Shown here: positions 25,760-34,731 of the stretch, piece by piece | Position numbering within the stretch: the first letter of the stretch is position 1 | Layout: each line of letters starts with the position of its first letter | Assembly (NCBI RefSeq): GCF_036881825.1 | Contig: NZ_JBAJMW010000004.1 | Location: 1-64,000, forward strand | DNA length: 64,000 bases | Source: Tersicoccus mangrovi | Lineage (GTDB): Bacteria > Actinomycetota > Actinomycetes > Actinomycetales > Micrococcaceae | Direction: 5' to 3' | The notes under the pieces: model-generated | Database searches by the model: none | The model's input: the letters and a program-made list of their open reading frames with translations, nothing else | Told to the model about the DNA's origin: nothing | Translations under genes and position numbers: made by a program

Positions 25760-27427
25760 ATGAAGCACCGCTCGCTCCCGCGCCGGATCGCTGCCGCATC
25801 GGCGGCCGCCGTCGTCGCGTCCTCCACCGTCGCCACCGGCCTGCTCGGACTGGGGGTGAGCCCCGCCGTGGCCGGCGGTGCGGCGTCACCCACCACCACG
25901 CCGATCAAGCACCTCGTCGTCATCTTCGGGGAGAACGTCTCCTTCGACCACTACTTCGCCACCTACCCGAAGGCGGCGAACATCGCAGGGGAGAAGCTGC
26001 AGGGCACCTCGATCGCCGCGCCGCGGTTCACCGCCGCCCGCACCACGCCAACCACCATCGCGACTCTGGCGCACGCCCGACTGCTCGCCCCGAACAATCC
26101 GAACAGCGTCCAACCCGCACGCCTCGCGCCGTCGCAGGCCGTGACCTGCGACCAGGACCACGAGTACACCGCCGAGCAGAAGGCCTACAACGGCGGCCTG
26201 ATGAACCGGTTCGTGCAGAACACGAGCCGCGACGCGTGCGGCACGAACCAGTTCGGGCGCCCCGGTCTGACGATGGACTACTACGACGGCAACACGGTGA
26301 CCGGTCTGTGGAACTACGCCCAGCACTACGCGATGAGCGACAACCACTTCGGCACGACCTTCGGTCCCTCCACGCCCGGAGCGCTCAACCTCGTGTCCGG
26401 ACAGACCCACGGGGTGCGGGAGTTCACCGCGACGGGCAAGCGGGTCGTCCCCACGGCCAGTGACTACACCGTCCGGCAGCCGGACGCCACGGGGACGGGC
26501 ACGATGATCAACGACCCGGACCCTGTCTACGACGACTGCTCGAACTCCAGCCACAAGTCGACCAACAACCTCGCCGCCATGACGGGGAGGAACATCGGCG
26601 ACCTGCTCAACGCGCGCGGCGTCTCCTGGGGCTGGTTCCAGGGTGGCTTCGCGCCGACGACGGCGGCCCGGGGAACGACGCCGGCGGCCTGCCTGGCGAG
26701 CCACACGAACGCCGCGGGCGCCTCGGTCGTGGACTACTCGCCGCACCACGAGCCGTTCCAGTACTACGCGTCGACCGCCAACCCGCACCACCTCGCTCCG
26801 GCCACCGCTGCCGAGATCGGGCACAACGGCCGCGCGAACCACCAGTACGACCTGAGCGTCTTCACCCGCGTGGTCGACACCGGCCAGCTGCCGGCGGTCT
26901 CGTTCCTCAAGGCGGCCGCCTACCAGGACGGCCACGCCGCCTACTCCGACCCGGTCGACGAGCAGCACTTCATCACGAAGACCATCAACACGGTGCAGCG
27001 GTCGAAGAACTGGAAGGACACCGCCGTCGTCGTCGCCTACGACGATTCCGACGGCTGGTACGACCACGTGGCCGCCGCGGTGAAGAACGCCTCGAACACC
27101 ACGGACGACGCCGCGTGGTGCCGGCAGGCCGCCACCAGGGGCACCCCGATCGCCGGCGGCTACCAGGACCGCTGCGGTCCCGGGCCGCGGCTGCCCCTGA
27201 TCGTCGTCTCGCGGTTCGCGAAGCAGAACGCCGTCGACCACACCCAGACCGACCAGTCCTCCATCCTCCGGTTCATCGAGGACAACTGGATCACCGGTCG
27301 CGTGGGCAACGCCTCGGCCGATGCGCGTGCCGGCACCATCGCGGGGATGTTCGACTTCGCGCACCCGCGACAGGAGCAGGTGCTGCTGAACGAGCAGAAC
27401 GGGACGGTCTCCGCGGTCATCCGCTGA
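25760..27427 (+). CDS. Secreted alkaline phosphatase/phospholipase C-family phosphoesterase, copy 1
   Basis: Exported hydrolase of the phosphoesterase family that includes phosphatidylcholine phospholipase C and AcpA, 555 aa. A signal peptide (RR near residue 8, hydrophobic core, cleavage after SPAVA) precedes the catalytic domain. Metal and nucleophile region: VVIFGENVSFDHYFATYP. Other motifs are SDNHFGTTFGPSTPG, LVSGQTHG, and VAYDDSDGWYDHV with acidic and His ligands. It releases phosphate from an organic phosphate or phospholipid outside the cell, exact substrate unknown. The start is set by the MKH...PRR motif shared with copy 2. Confidence 0.9.
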   Translation: MKHRSLPRRIAAASAAAVVASSTVATGLLGLGVSPAVAGGAASPTTTPIKHLVVIFGENVSFDHYFATYPKAANIAGEKLQGTSIAAPRFTAARTTPTTIATLAHARLLAPNNPNSVQPARLAPSQAVTCDQDHEYTAEQKAYNGGLMNRFVQNTSRDACGTNQFGRPGLTMDYYDGNTVTGLWNYAQHYAMSDNHFGTTFGPSTPGALNLVSGQTHGVREFTATGKRVVPTASDYTVRQPDATGTGTMINDPDPVYDDCSNSSHKSTNNLAAMTGRNIGDLLNARGVSWGWFQGGFAPTTAARGTTPAACLASHTNAAGASVVDYSPHHEPFQYYASTANPHHLAPATAAEIGHNGRANHQYDLSVFTRVVDTGQLPAVSFLKAAAYQDGHAAYSDPVDEQHFITKTINTVQRSKNWKDTAVVVAYDDSDGWYDHVAAAVKNASNTTDDAAWCRQAATRGTPIAGGYQDRCGPGPRLPLIVVSRFAKQNAVDHTQTDQSSILRFIEDNWITGRVGNASADARAGTIAGMFDFAHPRQEQVLLNEQNGTVSAVIR

Positions 27428-27462
27428 CGCCGTCGCGGTCCCGGCTGCTTAGGCAACCTATC

Positions 27463-27495
27463 GTTCACCCTCGCGTCATGTCGGCGGCCTACCGT
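27463..27495 (+). promoter_or_regulatory. Promoter of the second phosphoesterase gene with possible PHO box
   Basis: GTTCACCCTCG (27463-27473) followed at once by CGTCATGTCGG (27474-27484) resembles the 11-nt direct-repeat units of an actinobacterial PHO box. TACCGT (27490-27495) is the candidate -10. The CGTCAYG-9 nt-TAnnnT spacing equals that of copy 1. Confidence 0.45.
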
Positions 27496-27598
27496 GGCGA
27501 CGCGCGGGCCGACGCCCGCGCCCCGACCGGGGGAACCCGGATCGCCACCTCAGCCCCGGCGCCCCCGTGCCGGGCCGGACATGAACCATGGGGTCACC

Positions 27599-29302
27599 AT
27601 GAAGCATCTCGTTCACCGCACCATTCCGCGACGGCTCGCCGCTGTCGCCTCGGCCGCCGTCGTCGCCGGTGCCACCGCCGCCGGCGGTGTGCTCGGCGTC
27701 GGCGTGCCCAGCGCCGCCGCCAGCAACTCGACCACCGCCACGCCGATCAAGCACGTGGTCGTCATCTTCGGGGAGAACGTCTCCTTCGATCACTACTTCG
27801 GCACCTACCCGAACGCGGCCAACACCCCCGGTGAGACCCTCCAGGGCTCCAACGTCCCGGCGGCGAAGTTCACGCCCTCGGCCGACACGCCGAAGAACAT
27901 CAACACGCTGGCCAGCGCCGGGCTGCTCGCCCCGAACAACCCGAACACCGTCCAGCCGGCCCGCCTCTCGCCGTTCCAGGCCGTCACCTGCGACCAGGAC
28001 CACGGCTACACGGCGGAGCAGAAGGCCTACAACGGCGGCCTCATGGACCAGTTCGTCCAGTACACGAGCCGCGACGCGTGCGGCACGAACCAGTTCGGGC
28101 GCCCCGGTCTGACGATGGACTACTACGACGGCAACACCGTCACCGGTCTGTGGAACTACGCTCAGCACTACGCGATGAGCGACAACCACTTCAGCACCAC
28201 CTTCGGTCCGTCCACCCCGGGCGCGCTGAACCTGGTCTCCGGCCAGACCCACGGCGTCAAGGAGTTCACCGCCGCCGGCCAGCCCGTGACGCCGACGGCA
28301 AGCGACTACACCGTCCGGCAGCCCGACGCCACCGGCACCGGCACCGTGATCAACGACCCGGACCCCGTCTACGACGATTGCTCCAACAGCAGCCACAAGT
28401 CGACCAACAACCTCGCGGGCATGACCGGCAAGAACATCGGTGACCTGCTCAACGCCAAGGGCGTCTCCTGGGGCTGGTTCCAGGGCGGCTTCGCGCCGAC
28501 CACCCAGGCGTCCGGGACCACCCCGGCCGCGTGCCTGGCCAGCCACACCAACGCCGCCGGCGCCTCGGTCGTGGACTACTCCCCGCACCACCAGCCGTTC
28601 CAGTACTACGCGTCGACCGCCAACCCGCACCACCTGGCCCCGGCCAGCACCGCGGAGATCGGCCACAACGGCCAGGCGAACCACCAGTACGACCTGACGG
28701 CGTTCGACTCCGTGGTCAACACGAACAACCTGCCGGCCGTGTCCTTCCTCAAGGCCGGCGAGTACCAGGACGGCCACGCGGCCTACTCCGACCCGGTCGA
28801 CGAGCAGCACTTCATCACCAAGACCATCAACACGATCGAGAAGTCGCCGAACTGGAAGGACACCGCCGTCGTCGTTGCGTACGACGACTCGGACGGCTGG
28901 TACGACCACGTCGCGGCGCAGGTGAAGAACGCGTCGAACACCGCCGACGACGCCGCGTGGTGCCAGCAGGCCGCCGCCAAGGGCACCCCGATCGCCGGTG
29001 GCTACCAGGACCGCTGCGGTCCCGGCCCGCGCCAGCCGCTGATCGTCGTCTCGCCGTTCTCGAAGCAGAACTTCGTAGACCACACCCAGACGGACCAGGC
29101 CTCGATCCTGCGCTTCATCGAGGACAACTGGAGCACGGGTCGGGTCGGTGACGCCTCGGCCGACGCGACCGCCGGTTCGCTGTCCGCGATGTTCAACTTC
29201 CACCACGAGCGGCGCGACCAGGTGCTGCTCAACGAGGAGAACGGCTCCGTCGCCGCCGTCCTGCACGGCAACAACGGGCACGGCGGTCACCACCACCGCT
29301 GA
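27599..29302 (+). CDS. Secreted alkaline phosphatase/phospholipase C-family phosphoesterase, copy 2
   Basis: Paralogue of the preceding gene, 567 aa, aligning along almost its whole length without gaps apart from the ends. It has the same motifs: VVIFGENVSFDHYFGTYP, SDNHFSTTFGPSTPG, LVSGQTHG, and VAYDDSDGWYDHV. Signal peptide with AAAS cleavage region. The start is at MKHLVHRT, where copy 1 also begins; an in-frame ATG upstream is unlikely. It ends with the extra His/Gly tail HGNNGHGGHHHR, missing from copy 1. A recent tandem duplication followed by divergence fits best. Confidence 0.9.
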   Translation: MKHLVHRTIPRRLAAVASAAVVAGATAAGGVLGVGVPSAAASNSTTATPIKHVVVIFGENVSFDHYFGTYPNAANTPGETLQGSNVPAAKFTPSADTPKNINTLASAGLLAPNNPNTVQPARLSPFQAVTCDQDHGYTAEQKAYNGGLMDQFVQYTSRDACGTNQFGRPGLTMDYYDGNTVTGLWNYAQHYAMSDNHFSTTFGPSTPGALNLVSGQTHGVKEFTAAGQPVTPTASDYTVRQPDATGTGTVINDPDPVYDDCSNSSHKSTNNLAGMTGKNIGDLLNAKGVSWGWFQGGFAPTTQASGTTPAACLASHTNAAGASVVDYSPHHQPFQYYASTANPHHLAPASTAEIGHNGQANHQYDLTAFDSVVNTNNLPAVSFLKAGEYQDGHAAYSDPVDEQHFITKTINTIEKSPNWKDTAVVVAYDDSDGWYDHVAAQVKNASNTADDAAWCQQAAAKGTPIAGGYQDRCGPGPRQPLIVVSPFSKQNFVDHTQTDQASILRFIEDNWSTGRVGDASADATAGSLSAMFNFHHERRDQVLLNEENGSVAAVLHGNNGHGGHHHR

Positions 29303-29330
29303 CCCCGGTTCGACAGCAGCACCACCCCGA

Positions 29331-29364
29331 GGGGCTGCAGCGGGAATCATCCCGCTGCAGCCCC
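29331..29364 (+). terminator. Terminator of the phosphoesterase pair
   Basis: Perfect 14-bp stem (29331-29344 with 29351-29364), 6-nt loop, 28 nt after the stop codon of copy 2. Confidence 0.85.
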
Positions 29365-29421
29365 TTCTGCGTCGGCGGCCGATGACGGCCGCGGCCGCCG
29401 CGGCGGCCGTACGATGCGGGT

Positions 29422-30134
29422 ATGCCCGTCACCGTCGTGCAGATCCGTCGTTACCCGGTCAAGTCGATGGCGGGGGAGTACCTCGACACGGTCGAGCTCG
29501 GCGCGCGGGGCCTGATCGGGGACCGCTGGTACGCCGTCGAGGACGCCGCCGGCCACGTCGCGTCCGGCAAGACCACCCGGCGGTTCCGGCGGCACGACGA
29601 GGTATTCGCCTACGGCGCCGCCTCCACCCCGGACGGCGTGGTGGTGACCCATGCGGACGGGTCGACCTGGCCGTCGGTCACCCGGCGCTGGACGCCCACC
29701 TGAGCGCGGCGTTCGGCGAACCCGTCCGGGTCCTGCCGGAGGCGACCGTCCCGCACGCCGACGACGGCGCCGTCTCCCTGATCGGCACCGCCACGCTGCG
29801 CTGGTGCCGGAGCGAACTGGGCATCGACAGCGACCCGCGCCGCCTGCGCGTCAACCTCGTCGTGGACACCGACGAGCCGTTCGTCGAGTAGAGCTGGGTG
29901 GGCCGGACCGTCCGCGTCGGCACGACGACCCTGCGGCCGATCTCGCGGATCGAACGGTGCCGCACCATCGACCTCTCCCAGGACGGCGCGGACGCCCGGA
30001 ACCGGTGGCTCAAGCCGCTCGGCGCGACCCGGGACCTGTGCGCGGGCGTCTACGCCGAGGTGCTCGAGCCGGGCGTGCTGCGCGTCGGCGACGCGGTGGA
30101 CCTGGCGATCTCGACGGCCTCCCGCACCGCGTAG
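29422..30134 (+). pseudogene. MOSC domain protein, broken by a frameshift and a stop codon
   Basis: Homologous to MOSC N-terminal beta-barrel/MOSC domain proteins that carry the molybdenum cofactor sulfur-transfer fold. The first frame (29422-29703) gives VVQIRRYPVKSMAGEYLD and GLIGDRWYAVED. Near 29683 the reading continues in another frame with HPALDAHLSAAFGEPVRVLP and LRVNLVVDTDEPFVE. That frame meets TAG at 29889-29891, exactly where family members read on (here SWVGRTVRVGTTTLRPI, then CAGVYAEVLEPGVLRVGD). So one frameshift and one nonsense change, or sequencing errors. The ATG lies 6 nt after TACGAT, a typical working start. The 3' end overlaps the convergent cation transporter gene by 85 nt. 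Confidence 0.8.
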
Positions 30135-30691
30135 TACACGATGACCAGGCCGGCGGCCGGGTCCGCCCACCACCAGCCGAGCACCGCGTCGGCGCTCACC
30201 CCGAGCAGGACGGCGACCGCGAGGAACGCGTCGATGAGCGTGACCCGGGCCTCCGTGCGCAGCACCGGGTTGTCCAGCGCCCGACCCGTGCGGCCCTTCA
30301 GCCACGCCAGGACGAGCATGCACACCGCCGTCACCGCGGTCCAGGCGATACCACCGGGGCTCGGCTCGGGCCGGTGCGCCGTCACGAGCGCGACGACCGA
30401 CTGGACCAGCAGGTAGGCCGCCAGCGCCACGAAGGCGCCGCCGATGAGCCGCAGGGCGCGCTCACGCCGGGCTTCCCCGACGCCGGAGAGCTCCCACAGC
30501 ACCACGGTGCTGGCCCCGATCTCGATCAGCGAGTCGAGGCCGAACCCGGTCAGTGCGGTCGAGGACGAGCGCAGGGCGAGCACCGCGAGCAGGACCACAC
30601 CGACGACGTTCCACGCGAGGGTGATCCATTCGAGGACGAAGCCCGTGCGCAGGTCGGAGGAGGCGGGGGTCGTGCGCTGCATGGTCACCAT
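30050..30691 (-). CDS. Cation transporter (cation diffusion facilitator-like)
   Basis: Small integral membrane protein, 213 aa, with about six helices. The metal-site helix 2 signature GFGLDSLIEI is present, and the helix 5 region LIDAFLAVAVLLGV carries the second Asp. It lacks the cytosolic C-terminal domain of full-length CDF exporters, as is usual in this short actinobacterial group. The start could be ATG 30682 (MQRTTPAS), which lies 7 nt after CACGAT, rather than 30691. The last 30 or so residues overlap the decayed MOSC gene and look unconserved. Confidence 0.8.
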   Translation of the reverse strand: MVTMQRTTPASSDLRTGFVLEWITLAWNVVGVVLLAVLALRSSSTALTGFGLDSLIEIGASTVVLWELSGVGEARRERALRLIGGAFVALAAYLLVQSVVALVTAHRPEPSPGGIAWTAVTAVCMLVLAWLKGRTGRALDNPVLRTEARVTLIDAFLAVAVLLGVSADAVLGWWWADPAAGLVIVYYAVREAVEIARSTASPTRSTPGSSTSA

Positions 30692-30718
30692 CGTGCCGGA
30701 CGCGGGCCCGGCCGCGCG

Positions 30719-32116
30719 TCACCGGGTGTTCTGCGCCTCGATCTCCTCGAGGGTGTGTCCGCGCGTCTCGGGCACGCAGCGCCGCACGAACACGACGCCG
30801 AGCAGGCAGATGACGCCGAAGATCGCGAACACGACGCCCTGCGGCATCGATGCCGTCATGATCGGGAACAGCAGGCCGACGAGGAACGAGCCGATCCAGT
30901 TGAAGGAGGAGGCGAGCCCGGAGCCGCGGCCACGCACGGCCAGCGGGAAGATCTCCCCGACGATCACCCAGGTCAGCGGCGCCCAGGTGAAGGAGTAGAG
31001 CGCGACGTAGAGACTGAGGAACACGACGATGAGCATCGGGCTCGCGCCCGGCAGCAGGGCGTTGATGATCGCGGGGGCGATGAACGAGAGGCCCATGACG
31101 GTGCCGCCCACGGTCAGCAGCGTCCGCCGGTTGAACCGCTCGGCGATCGCGATGAACACCAGGGAACCCACCACGAGGATCACGCCCTGGATGATCGGCC
31201 ACATCAGTGCCGACGTCGCCGCCTTGCCGCTGGCCTGCTCGACGATCAGCGGGATGTAGTAGAAGATCGCGTTCGCGCCCTGGAACTGCTGGAACGCGGC
31301 CACGCCGACGCCGGCGATCACGAGGTAGCGGTACTTGCCGCGGAACAGCGAGGCCCAGCCGCTGGAGGACGCGGCGTTCTCCTCGGCCGCGAGCGTCTTC
31401 TCGACCTCGGCCAGCTCCGTGTCGACGGCGTCGTCCGGCCGGATCAGGCCGAGCACCTGCCGCGCCTCGTCGGACCGGCCGGTCCGGACGAGGAAGCGCG
31501 GGGACTCGGGCAGCCGCAGCACGCCGAGGAACAGCACGGCCGCCGGGACGGCCGCGAGGCCGAGCATGAGCCGCCACGCGGTGTCGCCGGGCAGGTTCTT
31601 GAGCAGGAAGTCCACGATGTAGGAGAGCAGCATGCCGGAGACGATCATCGTCTGGTTGATTCCGGAGAGCCGGCCGCGCAGCCGGGCCGGGGCCATCTCG
31701 GACATGTAGGCGGGCACGAGCGCCGAGGCGGCGCCGACGGCCAGGCCGAGCAGGCAGCGCACGGCGATGAGGAAGAACGAGCCGTCGTGCGGGGAGAACC
31801 CGGAGAGCACGGACCCGACGACGAAGACGACGGCGGAGGCGAGGATCATGCGTCGCCGGCCCAGCCGGTCGGAGAGCTGGCCGGCCGCGGCGCCGCCGAA
31901 GATGGCGCCGAACATGACCGAGGAGGTGATCCAGCCCAGGGTCGCCGCGTCGTTGCGCAGGTTCCACGCGTCCTGGATGAAGGGCAGGGCGCCGGTCATC
32001 ACCCCGATGTCGTAGCCGAACAGGATCCCGCCGAACGATCCGAAGAACCAGATGAACTTCGGGGAGATCCGGGCACGCCGGCCGGTGCCGGTGCCGTCGA
32101 TGGTCTGCTTTGCCAT
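30719..32116 (-). CDS. araE: Sugar porter family MFS transporter (arabinose:H+ symporter)
   Basis: Twelve-helix sugar/proton symporter of 465 aa. The family signatures are GYDIGVMTGALPF (helix 1), DRLGRRRMI (loop 2-3), PAYMSEMAPARLRGRLSGIN (loop 4-5), the inter-domain PESPRFLVR, and the terminal VPETRGHTLEEIE. AAAGGAGC precedes ATG 32116. It follows araD by 87 nt on the same strand and belongs to the arabinose regulon, so arabinose is the likely substrate; xylose or galactose porters look alike. Confidence 0.9.
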   Translation of the reverse strand: MAKQTIDGTGTGRRARISPKFIWFFGSFGGILFGYDIGVMTGALPFIQDAWNLRNDAATLGWITSSVMFGAIFGGAAAGQLSDRLGRRRMILASAVVFVVGSVLSGFSPHDGSFFLIAVRCLLGLAVGAASALVPAYMSEMAPARLRGRLSGINQTMIVSGMLLSYIVDFLLKNLPGDTAWRLMLGLAAVPAAVLFLGVLRLPESPRFLVRTGRSDEARQVLGLIRPDDAVDTELAEVEKTLAAEENAASSSGWASLFRGKYRYLVIAGVGVAAFQQFQGANAIFYYIPLIVEQASGKAATSALMWPIIQGVILVVGSLVFIAIAERFNRRTLLTVGGTVMGLSFIAPAIINALLPGASPMLIVVFLSLYVALYSFTWAPLTWVIVGEIFPLAVRGRGSGLASSFNWIGSFLVGLLFPIMTASMPQGVVFAIFGVICLLGVVFVRRCVPETRGHTLEEIEAQNTR

Positions 32117-32203
32117 GGTGGTGCTCCTTTGCACTGCAGGCAGTCCCGCCTCAGCCGGCGAGACCGCCTCGGGTTGCCCGGGTCGCTCGGGTGGGGACGG
32201 CGC

Positions 32204-32881
32204 TCACTGGCCGTAGACGTGCTGGTAGCGGGCGAACAGGGAGTCGATGTCGGCCCGGTCGATCGGGACCGGGGTGCCGAGCTGCCGGGCCAGGTGCATG
32301 GTGCGGGCGATGTCCTCGACCATGACGGCGGCCTTGACGGCGTCGCGCGCGTCGGTGCCGATGGTGAACGGGCCGTGGTTTGCCATGAGGACGGCGCGGG
32401 ACCGGGACTCGCGCAGCGTCTCGACGATGCCGCGGCCGATCGAGTCGTCGCCGATCAGGGCGAACGGGCCGACGGGGATCTCCCCGCCGAACTCGTCGGC
32501 GATCATCGTCAACGCGCAGGGGATCGGTTCGCGGCACGCCGCCCACGCGGTCGCGTAGTCCGAGTGGGTGTGGACGACGCCGCCCACCTCGGGCATGTGC
32601 CGGTAGACGTACGCGTGGGCGGCGGTGTCGGACGACGGCTTGCGCTCGCCCTCGACGAGGGTGCCGTCGAGATCGCACACGACCATGGAGGCGGGCGTGA
32701 TGTCGTCGTAGGAGACGCCGGAGGGCTTGATGACGAGCAGGTCCGAGCCGGGCACGCGCGCCGAGACGTTGCCCGCCGTCCACACCACGAGGTTGTTGCG
32801 GGGCAGCTCGGCGTGCAGGGCGGCGACCTCTTCCTTGAGCTGGTCGACCGTGCGGTGCAGGTGTGGGGGGATGCCGGACAT
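32204..32881 (-). CDS. araD: L-ribulose-5-phosphate 4-epimerase
   Basis: Class II aldolase/adducin fold enzyme converting L-ribulose 5-phosphate to D-xylulose 5-phosphate, the last step of arabinose breakdown. 225 aa, normal. Phosphate-binding GNVSARVPGSDLLVIKPSGVSY, zinc ligands in VVHTHSDYATAWA (two His), and the third in LMANHGPFTIG; the C-terminal QHVYGQ carries the conserved His/Tyr. GAGGAGG precedes the ATG. Divergent from araB with the operator between them. Confidence 0.94.
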   Translation of the reverse strand: MSGIPPHLHRTVDQLKEEVAALHAELPRNNLVVWTAGNVSARVPGSDLLVIKPSGVSYDDITPASMVVCDLDGTLVEGERKPSSDTAAHAYVYRHMPEVGGVVHTHSDYATAWAACREPIPCALTMIADEFGGEIPVGPFALIGDDSIGRGIVETLRESRSRAVLMANHGPFTIGTDARDAVKAAVMVEDIARTMHLARQLGTPVPIDRADIDSLFARYQHVYGQ

Positions 32882-32975
32882 GGCCGTGGGACCTCCTCGT
32901 TCCCGGTCCGCCCGATGCCGTCGTGAGGCGCTCGCGCGGTTCCGGACTGGCGTTTCGACGTGGTGCGGATCACTA

Positions 32976-32991
32976 TGTTACCGGTAACATC
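32976..32991. promoter_or_regulatory. AraR operator in the araD/araB divergent promoter
   Basis: Perfect 16-bp palindrome ATGTTACCGGTAACAT. A near-identical copy lies before araA. The length and central CCGG symmetry suit a LacI-family repressor such as the AraR encoded nearby. Confidence 0.85.
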
Positions 32992-33071
32992 ATCGATGGA
33001 CCAGCGCGCCGACCTACGTTCGAGCCCGCGTTCGAACCGCGCGAGACCGCCGCCTCGGAACAGGAGACACC

Positions 33072-34691
33072 ATGCCGAACCCCTCGCAGCAGCCTTCCGC
33101 CGCGTCCGCCGGTGCGGCGGAGACGATCCGTGCGCGCCGGACGTCGCTGGGCATCGAGCTCGGGTCAACGCGCATCAAGGCGGTGCTGATCGGGCCGGAC
33201 CACGCGACCCTGGCCACCGGCGTGCACGACTGGGAGAACGAGTACGTCGACCGGACCTGGACGTACTCCGAGGACGCCATCTGGTCGGGTCTGCAGGACT
33301 GCTTCTCCTCGCTCGCGGCCGATGTGCGGCGGCGGCACGGCGTGCAGCTGAGCGGTGTCGGCTCGCTCGGTGTCTCCGCGATGATGCACGGCTACCTGCC
33401 CTTCGGCGCGGACGACGAGCTGCTCGTGCCGTTCCGCACGTGGCGCAACACCTCGACCGGCCGCGCCGCGGACGAGCTGAGCGACCTGTTCGGCGTCCAC
33501 CTGCCCGTGCGGTGGAGCATCGCCCATCTGCACCAGGCCCTGCTCGACGACGAGCCGCACGTCGGTCAGATCGCCCGGCTGACGACCCTGGCCGGCTACG
33601 TGCACTGGCGGCTCTCCGGCGAGTTCGTGCTGGGCGTCGGCGACGCGAGCGGCATGTTCCCGATCGACGCGGCGACGGGCATCTACGACGAGGCCCAGCT
33701 GGACCGCTACGACCAGCACATCGCGTCGCGGCAGACGCCGTGGTCGCTTCGCGACCTGCTCCCGGCCGTGCTGCCGGCAGGGCACCGGGCCGGCGTGCTC
33801 ACCGCGCACGGCGCCGCCCTGCTCGACTCGAGCGGCACCCTCGAGGCCGGTGCGCCGATGGCGCCCCCCGAGGGCGACGCCGGCACCGGCATGGTCGCGA
33901 CCAACGCCGTCGCCCCCGGCACCGGGCACGTCAGCGCCGGCACGTCGATCTTCGCGATGATCGTCCTGCACGAACCGCTGACCCGCGTGCACGACGACAT
34001 CGACGTCGTCACCACCCCGGCCGGCGAACCGGTGGCGATGGTCCACTGCAACAACGGGGCGAGCGAGCTCTCCTCCTGGGCCGGCCTCTTCGGCGAGTTC
34101 GCCCGGCTCTCCGGGCCCGGTCTGGACAGTGGGCGCGTGTACGAGCTCCTGTTCGAGGCCGCCGGTCGCGGCGCCGCCGACGCGGGCGGCCTGCTCGCCT
34201 ACAACTTCCTCTCCGGCGAGCACAATCTCGGACTCGACGAGGGCCGGCCGATGGTCGTGCGCGGTCCGGAGAGCGAGCTGAGCCTGGCCAACCTCATCCG
34301 CGCGGAGCTGTACGCCGTGTTCGGCGCCCTGCGTCTGGGCATGGACTCGCTCGCGGACGAGCATGTCGAGATCACGACCCTGCTCGCGCAGGGCGGCCTC
34401 TTCCAGACCAAGCAGGTGGCCCAGCGGCTGCTCGCCGGCGCGTTGAAGGTGCCGGTCAGCGTGGGGGACACGGCCGCCGAGGGCGGTGCCTGGGGGATGG
34501 CGGTGCTCGCCGCGTTCGCCGCCTCCGACACGGGCGCCTCCCTCGCCGACCACCTCGCGGACACCGTGTTCGCGGACCTCGAGCTGCACACCGTCGAACC
34601 CGACCCGGACGACGTCGCCGGCTTCGACGCGTGGCTCGAGCGCTTCGTCCGCGGCCTGGCGATCGAGAAGGCCGCGGTCGCGAACAGCTGA
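33072..34691 (+). CDS. araB: Ribulokinase
   Basis: ATP-dependent sugar kinase of the FGGY family that phosphorylates L-ribulose, 539 aa. The N-terminal phosphate loop is LGIELGSTRIKAVLIG (near residue 27), and the second half carries VGDTAAEGGAWGMAVLAAF with the actin-type ATP site. CAGGAGACACC precedes the ATG. Convergent with araR. Family substrate is inferred from its place between araD and araA, since FGGY kinases are close in sequence. In length it fits the actinobacterial ribulokinase group. Confidence 0.92.
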   Translation: MPNPSQQPSAASAGAAETIRARRTSLGIELGSTRIKAVLIGPDHATLATGVHDWENEYVDRTWTYSEDAIWSGLQDCFSSLAADVRRRHGVQLSGVGSLGVSAMMHGYLPFGADDELLVPFRTWRNTSTGRAADELSDLFGVHLPVRWSIAHLHQALLDDEPHVGQIARLTTLAGYVHWRLSGEFVLGVGDASGMFPIDAATGIYDEAQLDRYDQHIASRQTPWSLRDLLPAVLPAGHRAGVLTAHGAALLDSSGTLEAGAPMAPPEGDAGTGMVATNAVAPGTGHVSAGTSIFAMIVLHEPLTRVHDDIDVVTTPAGEPVAMVHCNNGASELSSWAGLFGEFARLSGPGLDSGRVYELLFEAAGRGAADAGGLLAYNFLSGEHNLGLDEGRPMVVRGPESELSLANLIRAELYAVFGALRLGMDSLADEHVEITTLLAQGGLFQTKQVAQRLLAGALKVPVSVGDTAAEGGAWGMAVLAAFAASDTGASLADHLADTVFADLELHTVEPDPDDVAGFDAWLERFVRGLAIEKAAVANS

Positions 34692-34731
34692 GTCGGACGT
34701 CGGGCGAGGGGCGTCCCTCAGCCCGCGGGAG

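Noticed and set aside
29651..32926. A 1091-codon open frame on the plus strand
   Set aside because: It runs antisense through the cation transporter, araE and araD genes and its product is low-complexity Arg/Gly/Asp-rich, as expected from a shadow frame in high-GC DNA.
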